Shown one piece after another: positions 47,483-57,987 of a stretch of 64,000 nt of DNA. The stretch covers positions 1-64,000 of the forward strand of contig NZ_CM001514.1 in the NCBI RefSeq assembly GCF_000263715.2. The letters run 5' to 3'. The DNA is from Pseudomonas synxantha BG33R (GTDB lineage: Bacteria > Pseudomonadota > Gammaproteobacteria > Pseudomonadales > Pseudomonadaceae). The position numbers were made by a program, and so were the translations under genes. Under the pieces are notes generated by a model that saw nothing but the letters and a program-made list of their open reading frames with translations, searched no databases and was not told the origin of the DNA. The stretch's first letter is position 1. Each line of letters opens with the position of its first letter.

Positions 47483-48583
47483 ATGAATCCGATAAACAGT
47501 AGCGAAATTTCTCCGGCAGAGCTGGAAGCCCGACTACGCTTGCACAGGCTGCCAGAACTGGGTCCCAAGCGTTTTCACGTATTGATCCAAGCGTTCGGCT
47601 GCGCCTCCAAGGCCCTCAGTGCCCCTGCCAGTGCCTGGCGTTCCCTCGGGGTGCCCGCCATCAGCGCAGATGCTCGGCGTAGCCCGCAAATCCGTGATGG
47701 CGCCAGTGCGGCATTGGCCTGGTTAGAGCGTCCGGCCCAGCATTTGCTGATGTGGGACCAACCTGAGTACCCGGCCTTGCTCGCTCAGATCGACGACGCA
47801 CCGCCGCTGTTATTCGTTGCGGGCGACCCGGACATTCTGGAAAAACCACAGTTGGCCATGGTCGGTAGCCGGCGTGCTTCCCGCCCCGGCATGGACACGG
47901 CCGCCGCCTTTTCCCGCAGCCTGGCGAGCGCCGGTTTTGTCATCACCAGTGGTTTGGCGCTGGGCATTGACGGCGCAGCACACCAGGCAGCGCTGGAGGT
48001 GGGCGGTCGTACAGTCGGGGTGCTTGGCACCGGGCTGGAAAATTTTTATCCACAGCGCCACCGCAAGCTCGCTGCCGCGATGATTGCCCAAGGCAGCGCG
48101 GTGATTTCTGAGTTTCCGTTGGACGCGGGGCCCCAGGCCGGTAATTTTCCACGGCGCAATCGGATTATCAGCGGGCTCTCGCTGGGGGTTCTGGTGGTGG
48201 AAGCCAGCATGGCCAGCGGTTCGCTGATCACCGCACGGCTGGCCGCAGAGCAAGGGCGCGAGGTGTATGCGATCCCGGGCTCCATTCACCATCCCGGTGC
48301 CAAGGGTTGCCATCAACTGATCCGTGATGGCGCGGTGCTGGTGGAAACCATCGAACACATCCTTGAGGCGCTGCGCGGTTGGCAGGCGTTATCGCGCCCT
48401 GCGCCGGTGCCGATCACCCACCCACTGGTGGCACTGCTGCATGCTGCGCCGCATACCAGTGAAGCCCTGGCGATTGCCAGTGGTCGGCCGTTGTCCCAGG
48501 TGCTGGCGACTCTTACGGAGCTGGAGCTGGAAGGCCAGGTCATCTGCGAAAGCGGGTGCTGGCTGGCGCGTTGCCAGGTTTAG
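47483..48583 (+). CDS. dprA: DNA-processing protein DprA
   Basis: Single-stranded DNA-binding protein that loads RecA during natural transformation. The 366-residue protein has a Rossmann-like core (LAMVGSRRASRPGMDTAAAF, GFVITSGLALGIDGAAHQAA, FPRRNRIISGLS, VVEASMASGSLITARLAAEQ) and a C-terminal winged helix (about 310-366). Its downstream neighbour is tsaC, 77 bp away. Confidence 0.96.
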   Translation: MNPINSSEISPAELEARLRLHRLPELGPKRFHVLIQAFGCASKALSAPASAWRSLGVPAISADARRSPQIRDGASAALAWLERPAQHLLMWDQPEYPALLAQIDDAPPLLFVAGDPDILEKPQLAMVGSRRASRPGMDTAAAFSRSLASAGFVITSGLALGIDGAAHQAALEVGGRTVGVLGTGLENFYPQRHRKLAAAMIAQGSAVISEFPLDAGPQAGNFPRRNRIISGLSLGVLVVEASMASGSLITARLAAEQGREVYAIPGSIHHPGAKGCHQLIRDGAVLVETIEHILEALRGWQALSRPAPVPITHPLVALLHAAPHTSEALAIASGRPLSQVLATLTELELEGQVICESGCWLARCQV

Positions 48584-48660
48584 GGGCTGCCGGTTTTTGG
48601 CGCTGGGTTTTGTAACGAAGATCGGTAAACTGCCCAGAGCTTTAGTCCGGAGATTAAATA

Positions 48661-49218
48661 ATGGTCAACAGGTGGCGTGTGCTGCAAGCCGCACGGGAAA
48701 TTCGCGCAGGCGCGGTGATTGCCTATCCGACCGAGGCGGTCTGGGGCCTGGGTTGCGACCCGTGGAATGAAGAAGCGGTGGATCGGCTATTGGCGATCAA
48801 GAACCGCTCGGTGGACAAGGGCCTGATTCTGGTAGCGGACAACATTCGTCAATTCGACTTCCTGTTCGAAGACTTCCCGGACACCTGGATCGATCGCATG
48901 GCCAGCACCTGGCCCGGGCCGAATACCTGGCTGGTGCCCCACCAGGACTTGTTGCCCGAATGGGTCACGGGTATGCATGACACCGTGGCGTTGCGGGTTA
49001 CTGATCACCCATTGGTGAGAGATTTGTGCGCCCAGGTCGGGCCGTTGATCTCCACGTCGGCCAACCCTCAGGGGCGCCCGGCGGCACGCACGCGTATTCG
49101 CGTGGAGCAGTATTTCCGCGGGCAAGTGGACTTGGTGTTGGGTGGCGCGCTGGGTGGGCGCAAGAACCCAAGCCTGATTCGGGACCTGGCGACAGGTGAG
49201 GTCGTGCGCCCCTCCTGA
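48661..49218 (+). CDS. tsaC: L-threonylcarbamoyladenylate synthase (TsaC, YrdC/Sua5 family)
   Basis: Uses threonine, bicarbonate and ATP for the t6A modification of ANN-decoding tRNAs. The 185-residue protein has the YrdC fold signatures [52 protein letters not shown] and [12 protein letters not shown]. The gene order dprA-tsaC-qor-hemF-aroE matches P. aeruginosa. Confidence 0.96.
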   Translation: MVNRWRVLQAAREIRAGAVIAYPTEAVWGLGCDPWNEEAVDRLLAIKNRSVDKGLILVADNIRQFDFLFEDFPDTWIDRMASTWPGPNTWLVPHQDLLPEWVTGMHDTVALRVTDHPLVRDLCAQVGPLISTSANPQGRPAARTRIRVEQYFRGQVDLVLGGALGGRKNPSLIRDLATGEVVRPS

Positions 49219-49232
49219 GACCGAGGCGCGGC

Positions 49233-49306
49233 CATCGCGGGCAAGCCCGGCTCCCATATTTGATCAGTCACCGCGGTCAAATGTGGGAGCTGGCTTGCCT
49301 GCGATG
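49233..49306. repeat. REP-type palindrome between tsaC and qor
   Basis: Inverted arms CATCGCGGGCAAGCC and GGCTTGCCTGCGATG with inner GGCTCCCAT and ATGTGGGAG (one mismatch). It is a different REP class from the 41842 element. It sits between convergent genes and could act as a terminator. Confidence 0.75.
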
Positions 49307-49312
49307 ACGCAC

Positions 49313-50290
49313 TCAAGGCAACAGAATGGTTGAGCCAGTCGTGCGTCGCGCCGACAACTCCGTCTGCGCTTTGGCCGCATCCGCCAGCGGGTAGCGCTGT
49401 TTGATATCAATGCGCACCTTGCCACTCTTGATCATCGAAAACAGATCGTCCGCCATCGCCTGCAAGTTCGCCGGATTGTTGGCGTAGGTCGCCAGCGTCG
49501 GGCGGGTCACGTACAGCGAGCCCTTGGCCGACAGAATGCCCAGGTTCACCCCGTCCACCGCGCCCGACGCATTGCCAAAGCTTACGACCAAACCCCGTGG
49601 CGCCACGCTGTCCAGAGAGGTCAGCCAGGTGTCCTTGCCGACGCCGTCGTACACCACCGGCACCTTTTTACCGTCAGTCAATTCCAGCACACGTTGTGCG
49701 ACATTCTCCTTGCTGTAGTCGATGGTTTCCCAGGCACCCAGGGATTTGGCCAGGGCGGCCTTTTCCGGCGAACTCACGGTGCCGATCAGCTTCACGCCCA
49801 GGGCCTTGGCCCATTGGCAGGCCAGGGAGCCCACGCCACCGGCAGCAGCGTGGAACAGGATGGTTTCGCCGCCTTTCAATTCGTAGGTCTGGCGCAGCAG
49901 GTATTGCACGGTCAGGCCCTTGAGCATGGCCCCGGCGGCCTGCTCGAAACTGATGTCATCCGGCAGGTGCACCAGGTTGGCGGCGGGCAACACATGCAAC
50001 TCGCTGTAGGCACCCAGCGGGCCGCTGCCGTAGGCCACACGGTCGCCGACTTTGAACTGGGTGACTTCACTGCCCACGGCATCGACGACACCAGCGCCTT
50101 CAGCGCCCAGGCCCGATGGCAGCGCGGGCGGTGCGTAGAGGCCACTGCGAAAATAGGTATCGATGAAGTTCAGACCGATGGCCTCGTTACGCACCCGGAC
50201 CTGTTGTGGGCCAGGCTCCGCTGGCGTGTAGTCCACATACTCAAGTACTTCGGGGCCGCCGTGGGCGCTGAACTGGATACGTTTGGCCAT
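49313..50290 (-). CDS. qor: NADPH:quinone oxidoreductase, zinc-independent
   Basis: Medium-chain dehydrogenase that reduces quinones. The start at 50290 (MAKRIQFSAHGGPEVLEYVD) gives 325 residues. Motifs: NEAIGLNFIDTYFRSGLY, the NADPH Rossmann stretch FHAAAGGVGSLACQWAKALG, VPVVYDGVGKDTW and the C-terminal ARRTTGSTILLP. The zinc-binding residues of alcohol dehydrogenases are absent, as in Qor. It is divergent from hemF. Confidence 0.93.
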   Translation of the reverse strand: MAKRIQFSAHGGPEVLEYVDYTPAEPGPQQVRVRNEAIGLNFIDTYFRSGLYAPPALPSGLGAEGAGVVDAVGSEVTQFKVGDRVAYGSGPLGAYSELHVLPAANLVHLPDDISFEQAAGAMLKGLTVQYLLRQTYELKGGETILFHAAAGGVGSLACQWAKALGVKLIGTVSSPEKAALAKSLGAWETIDYSKENVAQRVLELTDGKKVPVVYDGVGKDTWLTSLDSVAPRGLVVSFGNASGAVDGVNLGILSAKGSLYVTRPTLATYANNPANLQAMADDLFSMIKSGKVRIDIKQRYPLADAAKAQTELSARRTTGSTILLP

Positions 50291-50443
50291 CTGCACTTCT
50301 CCTTGGGTTCGAATCTGCGTAGCCCCCTATCGGACTCCTGAGCTTGATCTTCGTCAACTGCCGCGCACCTAAGTGCAGTGGCATGTGGGCGCAGTGGTAT
50401 CCTGTGCGCCCATTTGCCGCCGACGCCCAATGGCCTCGCGTAG

Positions 50444-51399
<956 letters not shown>

Positions 51400-51400
<1 letters not shown>

Positions 51401-52218
51401 TGGACCGTTATGTCGTGTTCGGCAACCCCATCGGCCACAGCAAATCGCCGCTGATCCACCGCATGTTCGCCGAGCAGACCGGCGAACAACTGGACTACAG
51501 CACGTTGCTCGCGCCGTTGGAGGATTTCACCCACTGCGCCCGTGAGTTTTTTCGCCAGGGCCGTGGCGCCAACGTGACCGTGCCGTTCAAGGAGGACGCC
51601 TATCGTTTGGCCGATACCTTGACTGAACGTGCCCAGCGCGCTGGAGCCGTGAACACCCTGAGCAAACTGGCGGACGATACGTTGTTGGGCGACAACACCG
51701 ACGGCGCCGGCCTGGTGCGCGACCTGACGGTCAACGCCGGGCTTAACCTGCAAGGCAAACGCATCCTGTTGTTGGGAGCCGGTGGCGCGGTGCGCGGTGC
51801 ACTTGAGCCGTTGCTGGCACAGCAACCCTCTTCGTTGATCATCGCCAACCGTACCGTGGAAAAGGCCGAGCTGCTGGCTGAGTTGTTCGACGACCTGGGC
51901 CCGGTGTCTGCCAGTGGTTTCGACTGGCTACGTGAGCCGGTGGACGTGATCATCAATGCCACGTCCGCCAGCCTGTCAGGCGATGTACCGCCGATTGCCG
52001 GCAGCCTGATCGAGCCGGGCAAGACGTTCTGCTACGACATGATGTACGCCAAGGAACCCACCGCGTTCTGCCGCTGGGCTGCGGAACACGGTGCTGTGGT
52101 GGCGATGGATGGTTTGGGGATGCTGGTGGAGCAGGCAGCGGAAGCCTTCTTCCTGTGGCGTGGTGTGCGCCCTGATTCAGCGCCGGTGTTAGCCGAACTA
52201 CGCCGGCAATTGGCCTGA
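51400..52218 (+). CDS. aroE: Shikimate dehydrogenase (NADP+)
   Basis: Reduces 3-dehydroshikimate in aromatic amino-acid synthesis. The ATG at 51400 overlaps the hemF stop. The 272-residue protein has the shikimate-binding N-terminus ([45 protein letters not shown]) and the NADP-binding [14 protein letters not shown] with ANRTVEKAE. Confidence 0.96.
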
Positions 52219-52224
52219 TCGTGT

Positions 52225-53793
52225 TCAATCCTGGAAATGGAGGGGGCAACTCTTGGCCCCTTCCAGTTTTCTTAACTCTTCGATTACTTGTGGCCTGGCC
52301 CCACGCAACGTCAGGCTACGCCCCAACCCCGCCAACCGTCGCGCCTCCTGATGCAGCATCTCCACCCCGGAGTAGTCGATAAAATTGATCTGCTGCGCTT
52401 CGATCACCACCCGCGTGCCCTGCAGACGTTGCAGGCGTACTTGCAGGTAATGGCTGGCGCCAAAAAAGATCGAGCCACCCACGCGTAATACATCCTCGTC
52501 CCCATCGCGCCATTGCTGAACCCGTGGTTGCGAAGTGCGCTTGAGGTAGAAAAACAGCGACGCCAGCACCCCGGCATAAATCGCCGTTTGCAGCTCCAGC
52601 AACAAGGTGGCCACACACGTCAGGCCCATCACCACGAATTCGGCGCGGCTGACACGAAACAAAGCACGAATCCCTCGATGATCCACCAAACCCCAGCAAA
52701 TCAGCAGGATGCTGGCGGCCATGCTCGGGATGGGAATGTGCGCGATCAACGCCGCGCCGAACAACGCAAATAGCGCCACCCACAGCGCGGAAAATACCCC
52801 AGCCAGGGGCGAACAAGCACCCGCCTCGTAACTCAGGCCCGAGCGGGTAAACGAACCGGCTGACAGGTAGCCGGAGAAAAATCCGCCAACGATGTTGGAT
52901 AAACCCTGGGCGCGTACTTCCTGATTGGCGTCGAGTAATTGTTGCGAGCGAGCCGACAGCGAACGCGCAATCGACAGACTGGTCACCAACCCCAGCATCC
53001 CCACCGCCACCGCGCTGGGCAACAGGCGCAGTACCAGGTCCAGGTCCATCGGCAATGGGCTGAACGGCGGCAACTGGCCGATAAATGCACTCACCAACGC
53101 CACATGCCCGAACATCGTCGGCCACAGCCATGCCGCCAGGCTACCCAAGACTAAAGCGATCAACAGCGTCGGCCAGCGTGGCACCAGAGACTTGAGCAGC
53201 GCGCCCACCAGCAAAGTGCCAAGCCCCAGGATAAGGGACGCACGATCCCACTCACCGCCATGGTCGACCAGCGCCAGCAGGCTGTTGAGGGCGGTGGCCT
53301 GGCTCGGCAAATCCAGCCCCAGCAGGTTCGGCAACTGCCCCAGGGCAATCACCACCGCTGCGCCCAGGGTGAAACCCAGCACCACCGAATGGGAGACAAA
53401 ATTCACCAGCGCGCCAAAGCGCAGCAGGCCGAGCAACCACTGGAACACCCCGGCGAGGAAGGTCAGCAACAGGATGAGGGTGATGTAGTCCTGGGAGCCT
53501 GGCACGGCCAATGGGCTGATGCTGGCGTAAAGCACGATGGAGATCGCTGCTGTGGGGCCGCAGATCAGGTGCCAGGATGAGCCCCACAGGCATGCGATCA
53601 AGACCGGGATGATCGCCGCGTAGAGCCCGTATTCCGGTGGCAGGCCGGCGATCAGTGCGTAGGCAATCGACTGTGGCAGGGCCAGTACGGCGCCACTGAG
53701 GCCGACGATGGCATCCCGGCCGACGCTGGCGCGGGTTTGGCGCGGGAGCCAGCTGAGGAAGGGGAAGAGTGTGTGGCGGTTGGGCCGGGGCAT
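52225..53793 (-). CDS. SulP-family anion transporter with STAS domain
   Basis: An inner-membrane permease of 522 residues with about ten to twelve membrane segments (e.g. LSGAVLALPQSIAYALIAGL, ISIVLYASISPLAVPGSQD) and a C-terminal STAS domain (about 430-522, VVIEAQQINFIDYSGVEMLH). It sits in the same place as PA0029 next to betC, so it may import sulfate or choline-O-sulfate. The substrate is inferred only from context. It is convergent with aroE across a 6-bp gap and downstream of choX after a REPIN. Confidence 0.9.
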   Translation of the reverse strand: MPRPNRHTLFPFLSWLPRQTRASVGRDAIVGLSGAVLALPQSIAYALIAGLPPEYGLYAAIIPVLIACLWGSSWHLICGPTAAISIVLYASISPLAVPGSQDYITLILLLTFLAGVFQWLLGLLRFGALVNFVSHSVVLGFTLGAAVVIALGQLPNLLGLDLPSQATALNSLLALVDHGGEWDRASLILGLGTLLVGALLKSLVPRWPTLLIALVLGSLAAWLWPTMFGHVALVSAFIGQLPPFSPLPMDLDLVLRLLPSAVAVGMLGLVTSLSIARSLSARSQQLLDANQEVRAQGLSNIVGGFFSGYLSAGSFTRSGLSYEAGACSPLAGVFSALWVALFALFGAALIAHIPIPSMAASILLICWGLVDHRGIRALFRVSRAEFVVMGLTCVATLLLELQTAIYAGVLASLFFYLKRTSQPRVQQWRDGDEDVLRVGGSIFFGASHYLQVRLQRLQGTRVVIEAQQINFIDYSGVEMLHQEARRLAGLGRSLTLRGARPQVIEELRKLEGAKSCPLHFQD

Positions 53794-53844
53794 CGCAGGC
53801 TCGGGTAGAAGGTTTGGCTTAGAGTATCAGTACACACCGGCTCC

Positions 53845-53936
53845 CTGTGGGAGGGGGCTTGCTCCCGATAGCGGTGTTTCAGCCAATACATTCATAGCTG
53901 ATAGGCCGTCATCGGGGGCAAGCCACCTCCCACATT
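53845..53936. repeat. REPIN-type inverted REP pair
   Basis: Arms GTGGGAGGGGGCTTGCTCCC and a complement with two differences (GGGGGCAAGCCACCTCCCAC) separated by about 40 bp. It is of the same class as the element at 41842, here between sulP and choX. Confidence 0.83.
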
Positions 53937-53952
53937 TGGATCGAGGCGCATC

Positions 53953-54867
53953 TTAGAGTTGGGCTTTTACCGCCGGCAACGCATCCTGGCCATCCAGGGT
54001 TTTCACGCCGTCCAGCCATTTATCCAGCACCGCTGGATTCGCCTTGATCCACGCCTTGGCCGCCTCGGCATTGCTGACCTTGTTGTTGGCCACTTGCGCC
54101 ATGATGCTGTTCTCCATCTCCTGGGTGAAACTCAGGTTGGTGAGCAGTTTGGCCACATTCGGGCAGGCTTGGGCGTAACCCTTGCGGGTCAGGGTATACA
54201 CGCTGCCGGTGGCGCCAAAATACTGCTCGCCGCCCTTGAGGTAATGCATCTTCAACTGCACGTTCATCGGGTGCGGCGTCCAGCCGAGGAAGGTGACGAA
54301 GCGCTGTTTCTTCACCGCTCGCGACACCTCGGCGAGCATCGCCTGCTCGCTGGATTCAATCAGCTTCCACTGGCCCAGGTTGAAGTCATTCTTCTTGATG
54401 ATCTCCTGCAACGAGATATTCGCCGGCGCGCCGGAGCCGATGCCGTAGATTTTCTTGTCGAACTTGTCGGCAAACTTGTTCAGGTCGGCAAAGTCATGTA
54501 CCCCGGCGTCCCACACGTAGTCCGGCACTGCGAGGGTGAACTCGGTGCCGTCGAGGTTCTTCGCCAGCTGCACCACATCGCCGTTGGCCACGAACTTGTC
54601 ATAAAAACCTTGTTGCGCCGGCATCCAGTTGCCGAGAAACACATCCACCTGACCGTCCTTGAGCCCGCCAAAAGTGATCGGCACCGCCAGGGTATCGACC
54701 TTGGCTTTGTAGCCCATGCCCGTCAGCAAAAAGCCGGTGATGGCATTGGTGGCGGCAATGTCGCTCCAGCCTGGATCGGCCATCTTTACCGTTTCACAGC
54801 GAGCGTCTGCGTACACGTTGGCGCTGCCCAGCGCCAATATGCTCAGTACCACGGTCAACTTTTGCAT
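53953..54867 (-). CDS. choX: Choline ABC transporter substrate-binding protein
   Basis: A periplasmic OpuAC/ProX-type binding protein of 304 residues with a signal peptide (MQKLTVVLSILALGSANVYA). Motifs: KMADPGWSDIAATNAITGFL, VDVFLGNWMPAQQGFYDKFV and FVTFLGWTPHPMNVQLKMHY, whose Trp and aromatic residues would form the quaternary-ammonium pocket. No permease or ATPase gene is adjacent, so it probably feeds a transporter encoded elsewhere. It is 18 bp downstream of betC. Confidence 0.92.
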   Translation of the reverse strand: MQKLTVVLSILALGSANVYADARCETVKMADPGWSDIAATNAITGFLLTGMGYKAKVDTLAVPITFGGLKDGQVDVFLGNWMPAQQGFYDKFVANGDVVQLAKNLDGTEFTLAVPDYVWDAGVHDFADLNKFADKFDKKIYGIGSGAPANISLQEIIKKNDFNLGQWKLIESSEQAMLAEVSRAVKKQRFVTFLGWTPHPMNVQLKMHYLKGGEQYFGATGSVYTLTRKGYAQACPNVAKLLTNLSFTQEMENSIMAQVANNKVSNAEAAKAWIKANPAVLDKWLDGVKTLDGQDALPAVKAQL

Positions 54868-54885
54868 GGCCTTCCCTCTGTCTGT

Positions 54886-56400
54886 TTATTGGTTTTGGCA
54901 GGGTTGTGGATAACGTGCCTTGCGCTCCAGGTCGTCGAGGTCGATATGGTTGCGCATGTACTGCTGACTGGCATCCACCTGTGGCTGGTGGTCCCAGCTC
55001 TTGAGCGTGCCTTGAGTCAGTGCCTCAAACACCAGGCGGCGGCGACGCTGGCTGGCAAGCACTTGTTGATGGATCGCCGGGATGTCCCATTTGGCCCGCG
55101 CCTCATGCAAAAAGGCCTCGAACAGCGAGCGATGCTCTGCTGACAGGCTGAGGTTCTCCCGCTCGTGCGGGTCGTTGCGCACATCAAACAGTAGGCAAGG
55201 GTCGTCTTCGCTGTAGATAAATTTGTAGGCGCCCCGGCGAATCATCATCAATGGGCTGATGGTGCCTTCGGCCATGTATTCGCCAAACACTTCGTCATGC
55301 CCGCCCTGCCCTTGCAAGTGCGGGACCAGAGAGCGACCGTCCAGCGGCAAGTGTGGGTCCAGCTCGCCGCCGGCCAGCTCCACCAGGGTCGGCAGCAGGT
55401 CGGCGGTGGACACGGCCTGAGTGACCCGCCCAGCCGCGAATTGGCCCGGCGCACTGATCAGCAGCGGCACGCGGGCGGCCATTTCAAACCAGTGCATTTT
55501 GTACCAGAGGCCGCGCTCGCCGAGCATGTCACCGTGGTCGCCGGAGAAGATGATCAGAGTGTCGTCAGCCAGGCCGGTGTCTTCCAGAGTTTGCAGGAGT
55601 TTGCCGACATTGCTGTCGATGTAACTGCACGCACCGAAGTAGGCGCGGCGAGCATCGCGGATCTTATCCACAGGCAGCGGTTTATCCCACAAGTCATAAA
55701 CCTTGAGCAGACGCTGGGAGTGTGGGTCCAGCTCTGCTTGCGCCGGCGTTGCAGGCAAAGGGATGTCGGCGTCGTCGTACAGGTCCCAGAACGGCTTGGG
55801 AATGGTGTAAGGGTCGTGGGGATGGGTCATCGATACGGTCAGGCAGAACGGTCGGTCGCCGTCCTCGCGGATATGGTCGAACAGGTATTGCTGCGCCTTG
55901 AACACCACCTCCTCGTCGAAGTCCAGCTGGTTGGTGCGCACGCACGGGCCCGCTTGCAGCACCGAAGACATGTTGTGGTACCAGGTGGGGCGTACGTCGG
56001 GCTCATCCCAATTCACCGCCCAGCCATAGTCCGCGGGGTAGATATCGCTGGTCAGGCGTTCTTCATAGCCGTGCAACTGGTCGGGGCCACAGAAATGCAT
56101 CTTGCCCGACAACGCGGTGCGGTAGCCGAGGCGACGCAGGTAGTGGGCATAGGTCGGCACATCGGCGGGGAAATCGGCTGCGTTGTCGTAGGCGCCGATC
56201 TTGCTCGGCAGCTGGCCGCTGACCAGAGTGAAGCGCGACGGTGCGCATAATGGGCTGTTGCAATAGGCGGCCTCGAATACCACGCCTTGGGCGGCGAGGC
56301 GGCTGAGGTTGGGCAGCTTGATCGAGGAAGGCCCGTAGAACGGCAGCATGGGCGCGGCCATTTGATCGGCCATGATGAAAAGAATGTTCTTGCGCTTCAT
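54886..56400 (-). CDS. betC: Choline-sulfatase
   Basis: Hydrolyses choline-O-sulfate to choline and sulfate for osmoprotection or nutrition. The start at 56400 gives 504 residues. The formylglycine motif NSPLCAPSR has the Cys at position 52. Metal-site motifs NILFIMADQMAAPMLPFYG and IIFSGDHGDMLGERGLWYK are present, as is the C-terminal part typical of choline sulfatase. The cluster with choX and the divergent LysR gene matches PA0030-PA0032. Confidence 0.96.
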   Translation of the reverse strand: MKRKNILFIMADQMAAPMLPFYGPSSIKLPNLSRLAAQGVVFEAAYCNSPLCAPSRFTLVSGQLPSKIGAYDNAADFPADVPTYAHYLRRLGYRTALSGKMHFCGPDQLHGYEERLTSDIYPADYGWAVNWDEPDVRPTWYHNMSSVLQAGPCVRTNQLDFDEEVVFKAQQYLFDHIREDGDRPFCLTVSMTHPHDPYTIPKPFWDLYDDADIPLPATPAQAELDPHSQRLLKVYDLWDKPLPVDKIRDARRAYFGACSYIDSNVGKLLQTLEDTGLADDTLIIFSGDHGDMLGERGLWYKMHWFEMAARVPLLISAPGQFAAGRVTQAVSTADLLPTLVELAGGELDPHLPLDGRSLVPHLQGQGGHDEVFGEYMAEGTISPLMMIRRGAYKFIYSEDDPCLLFDVRNDPHERENLSLSAEHRSLFEAFLHEARAKWDIPAIHQQVLASQRRRRLVFEALTQGTLKSWDHQPQVDASQQYMRNHIDLDDLERKARYPQPCQNQ

Positions 56401-56503
56401 GGTTTCTCGGCATTCCATAGTCGGTGTTTATGCCAATGAGAATGCGGCCCACGGAAAGCGGGGTAAAGCCCATGACAAGCAATGCCTAGGATAACGACAG
56501 CTT

Positions 56504-57454
56504 ATGTATGAAGCGCTGGGTAACCTCTCTCTCGATCTGCTGCGAGCCTTTGAAGCGGCGGCGCGCCACCGCAGTTTTACTGCCGCGGCGATGGAGCTTG
56601 GCACCACCCAGCCGGCGGTCAGCCAGCAGATCAAGCGGCTTGAAGAACAGCTGGCAATCCGCCTGTTTGACCGAATCTATCGCGGTATCGAACTGACCGA
56701 CGCCGGCGTGCTGTTGTTCGAGCACGTACAGGGCGGCCTGCAAAGCATCAATCAAGGGCTCAGCACCATCACCCAACAGGACCAGCACGAAGTACTGCAA
56801 GTGGCTACCGACTTCGCCTTCGCCGCCTATTGGCTGATGCCGCGCCTGCATCGCTTTCACCAGGCCAACCCGCAGGTGGATGTGAGCCTGGTTACCAGTG
56901 AGCGCAACCATGCCAGCCTGCGCAGCGATATCGATGTGGCGGTGCTGTTCGGCGATGGCCGTTTCAAGCAGGGCGACAGCCTGTGGTTGTTCAATGAAGA
57001 AGTGTTCCCGGTATGCAGCCCGCAGTGGCTCAAGGCTCAGGCCGCGCCGATGACGGTGCAATCCTTGCCCGAGTACCCGTTGCTGCACCTGCGCCAGGAA
57101 AACAACAGCCAATGGTTCGACTGGAGCGGGGTGTTTCGCGAATTGGGTATAACCGCTGCGCCAACTCCCGGGCAATTGCGCTTCGACAACTACACCTTGC
57201 TGATTCAGGCTGCGATTGCCGGCCAGGGGGTTGCCATCGGCTGGCGCCACCTGGTGGATAACCTGCTGGAACAGAACTGGCTGTGCCGACCGATCAGCCC
57301 CACGGTGACCTCGCGTTTCGGTTATTACGTGGTGCAACCCCAGCGCAAACGCCGCGGGCAGTTGGTTGAGCGTTTTGTCCAATGGCTGATGGCGGAACAA
57401 GCCAGCAGTGCGCAGTCGTTGAGCGGGCTGGCCCTGCCTTCGATTGCGGTCTAG
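56504..57454 (+). CDS. LysR-type regulator of choline-sulfate utilisation
   Basis: A 316-residue LysR regulator. The N-terminal HTH reads LDLLRAFEAAARHRSFTAAA and GTTQPAVSQQIKRLEEQLAI; the C-terminal part is a periplasmic-binding-like effector domain. It is divergent from betC across 103 bp, so it probably controls betC-choX in response to choline sulfate or choline. The gap 56401-56503 should hold its operators. Confidence 0.9.
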   Translation: MYEALGNLSLDLLRAFEAAARHRSFTAAAMELGTTQPAVSQQIKRLEEQLAIRLFDRIYRGIELTDAGVLLFEHVQGGLQSINQGLSTITQQDQHEVLQVATDFAFAAYWLMPRLHRFHQANPQVDVSLVTSERNHASLRSDIDVAVLFGDGRFKQGDSLWLFNEEVFPVCSPQWLKAQAAPMTVQSLPEYPLLHLRQENNSQWFDWSGVFRELGITAAPTPGQLRFDNYTLLIQAAIAGQGVAIGWRHLVDNLLEQNWLCRPISPTVTSRFGYYVVQPQRKRRGQLVERFVQWLMAEQASSAQSLSGLALPSIAV

Positions 57455-57484
57455 GATCGGCACATCGTGGATCCGGAGTCCGTC

Positions 57485-57811
57485 ATGCAACGTATCAAGG
57501 GCTATCACGCCCATATCTACTTCGACGCCAGCACCATCGACCAGGCGCGCACGCTGTGTGAGGACGCCGCCCGGCTGTTCCCGTTGCGCATGGGCCGTGT
57601 GCATGAGCGGCCGGTGGGCCCGCATCCGGATTGGAGCTGCCAGCTGGCATTCGAGCCGGAATACATCGGCGTGGTGTTGCCGTGGCTGGCGCTGCACCGC
57701 GATGGCCTGGTGGTCTTCCTGCACCCTGAAACCGGCGATGACCTGAAGGACCACACCGAATACGCGATCTGGATGGGTGCGATGCGCGAGCTAAATCTGT
57801 CGGTTTTTTAA
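57485..57811 (+). CDS. DOPA 4,5-dioxygenase-like protein
   Basis: A 108-residue protein starting at ATG 57485. It matches small DOPA-dioxygenase family proteins: YHAHIYFDAS (HxH), FPLRMGRVHERPVGPHPDWS and LVVFLHPETGDDLKDHTEYA. It is monocistronic, 30 bp after the LysR gene. The gap 57812-57987 shows an AT-rich promoter but no dgoR regulator. Confidence 0.85.
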   Translation: MQRIKGYHAHIYFDASTIDQARTLCEDAARLFPLRMGRVHERPVGPHPDWSCQLAFEPEYIGVVLPWLALHRDGLVVFLHPETGDDLKDHTEYAIWMGAMRELNLSVF

Positions 57812-57987
57812 CTTTCCTTATCAGATAAAGCCTTGCCTTTCCCTAAGTAAAAACAGGGAGAGGTGTAGGATTAATCTTGCTTCGTCTCATTATGTGGGAT
57901 TGATATTTATATATTGAGATATTCCGTTCCGTAGGTTTATATTCGCCCATCTGCTTTTTTCAGCACCCACTCATTTCAGGTGAAGCG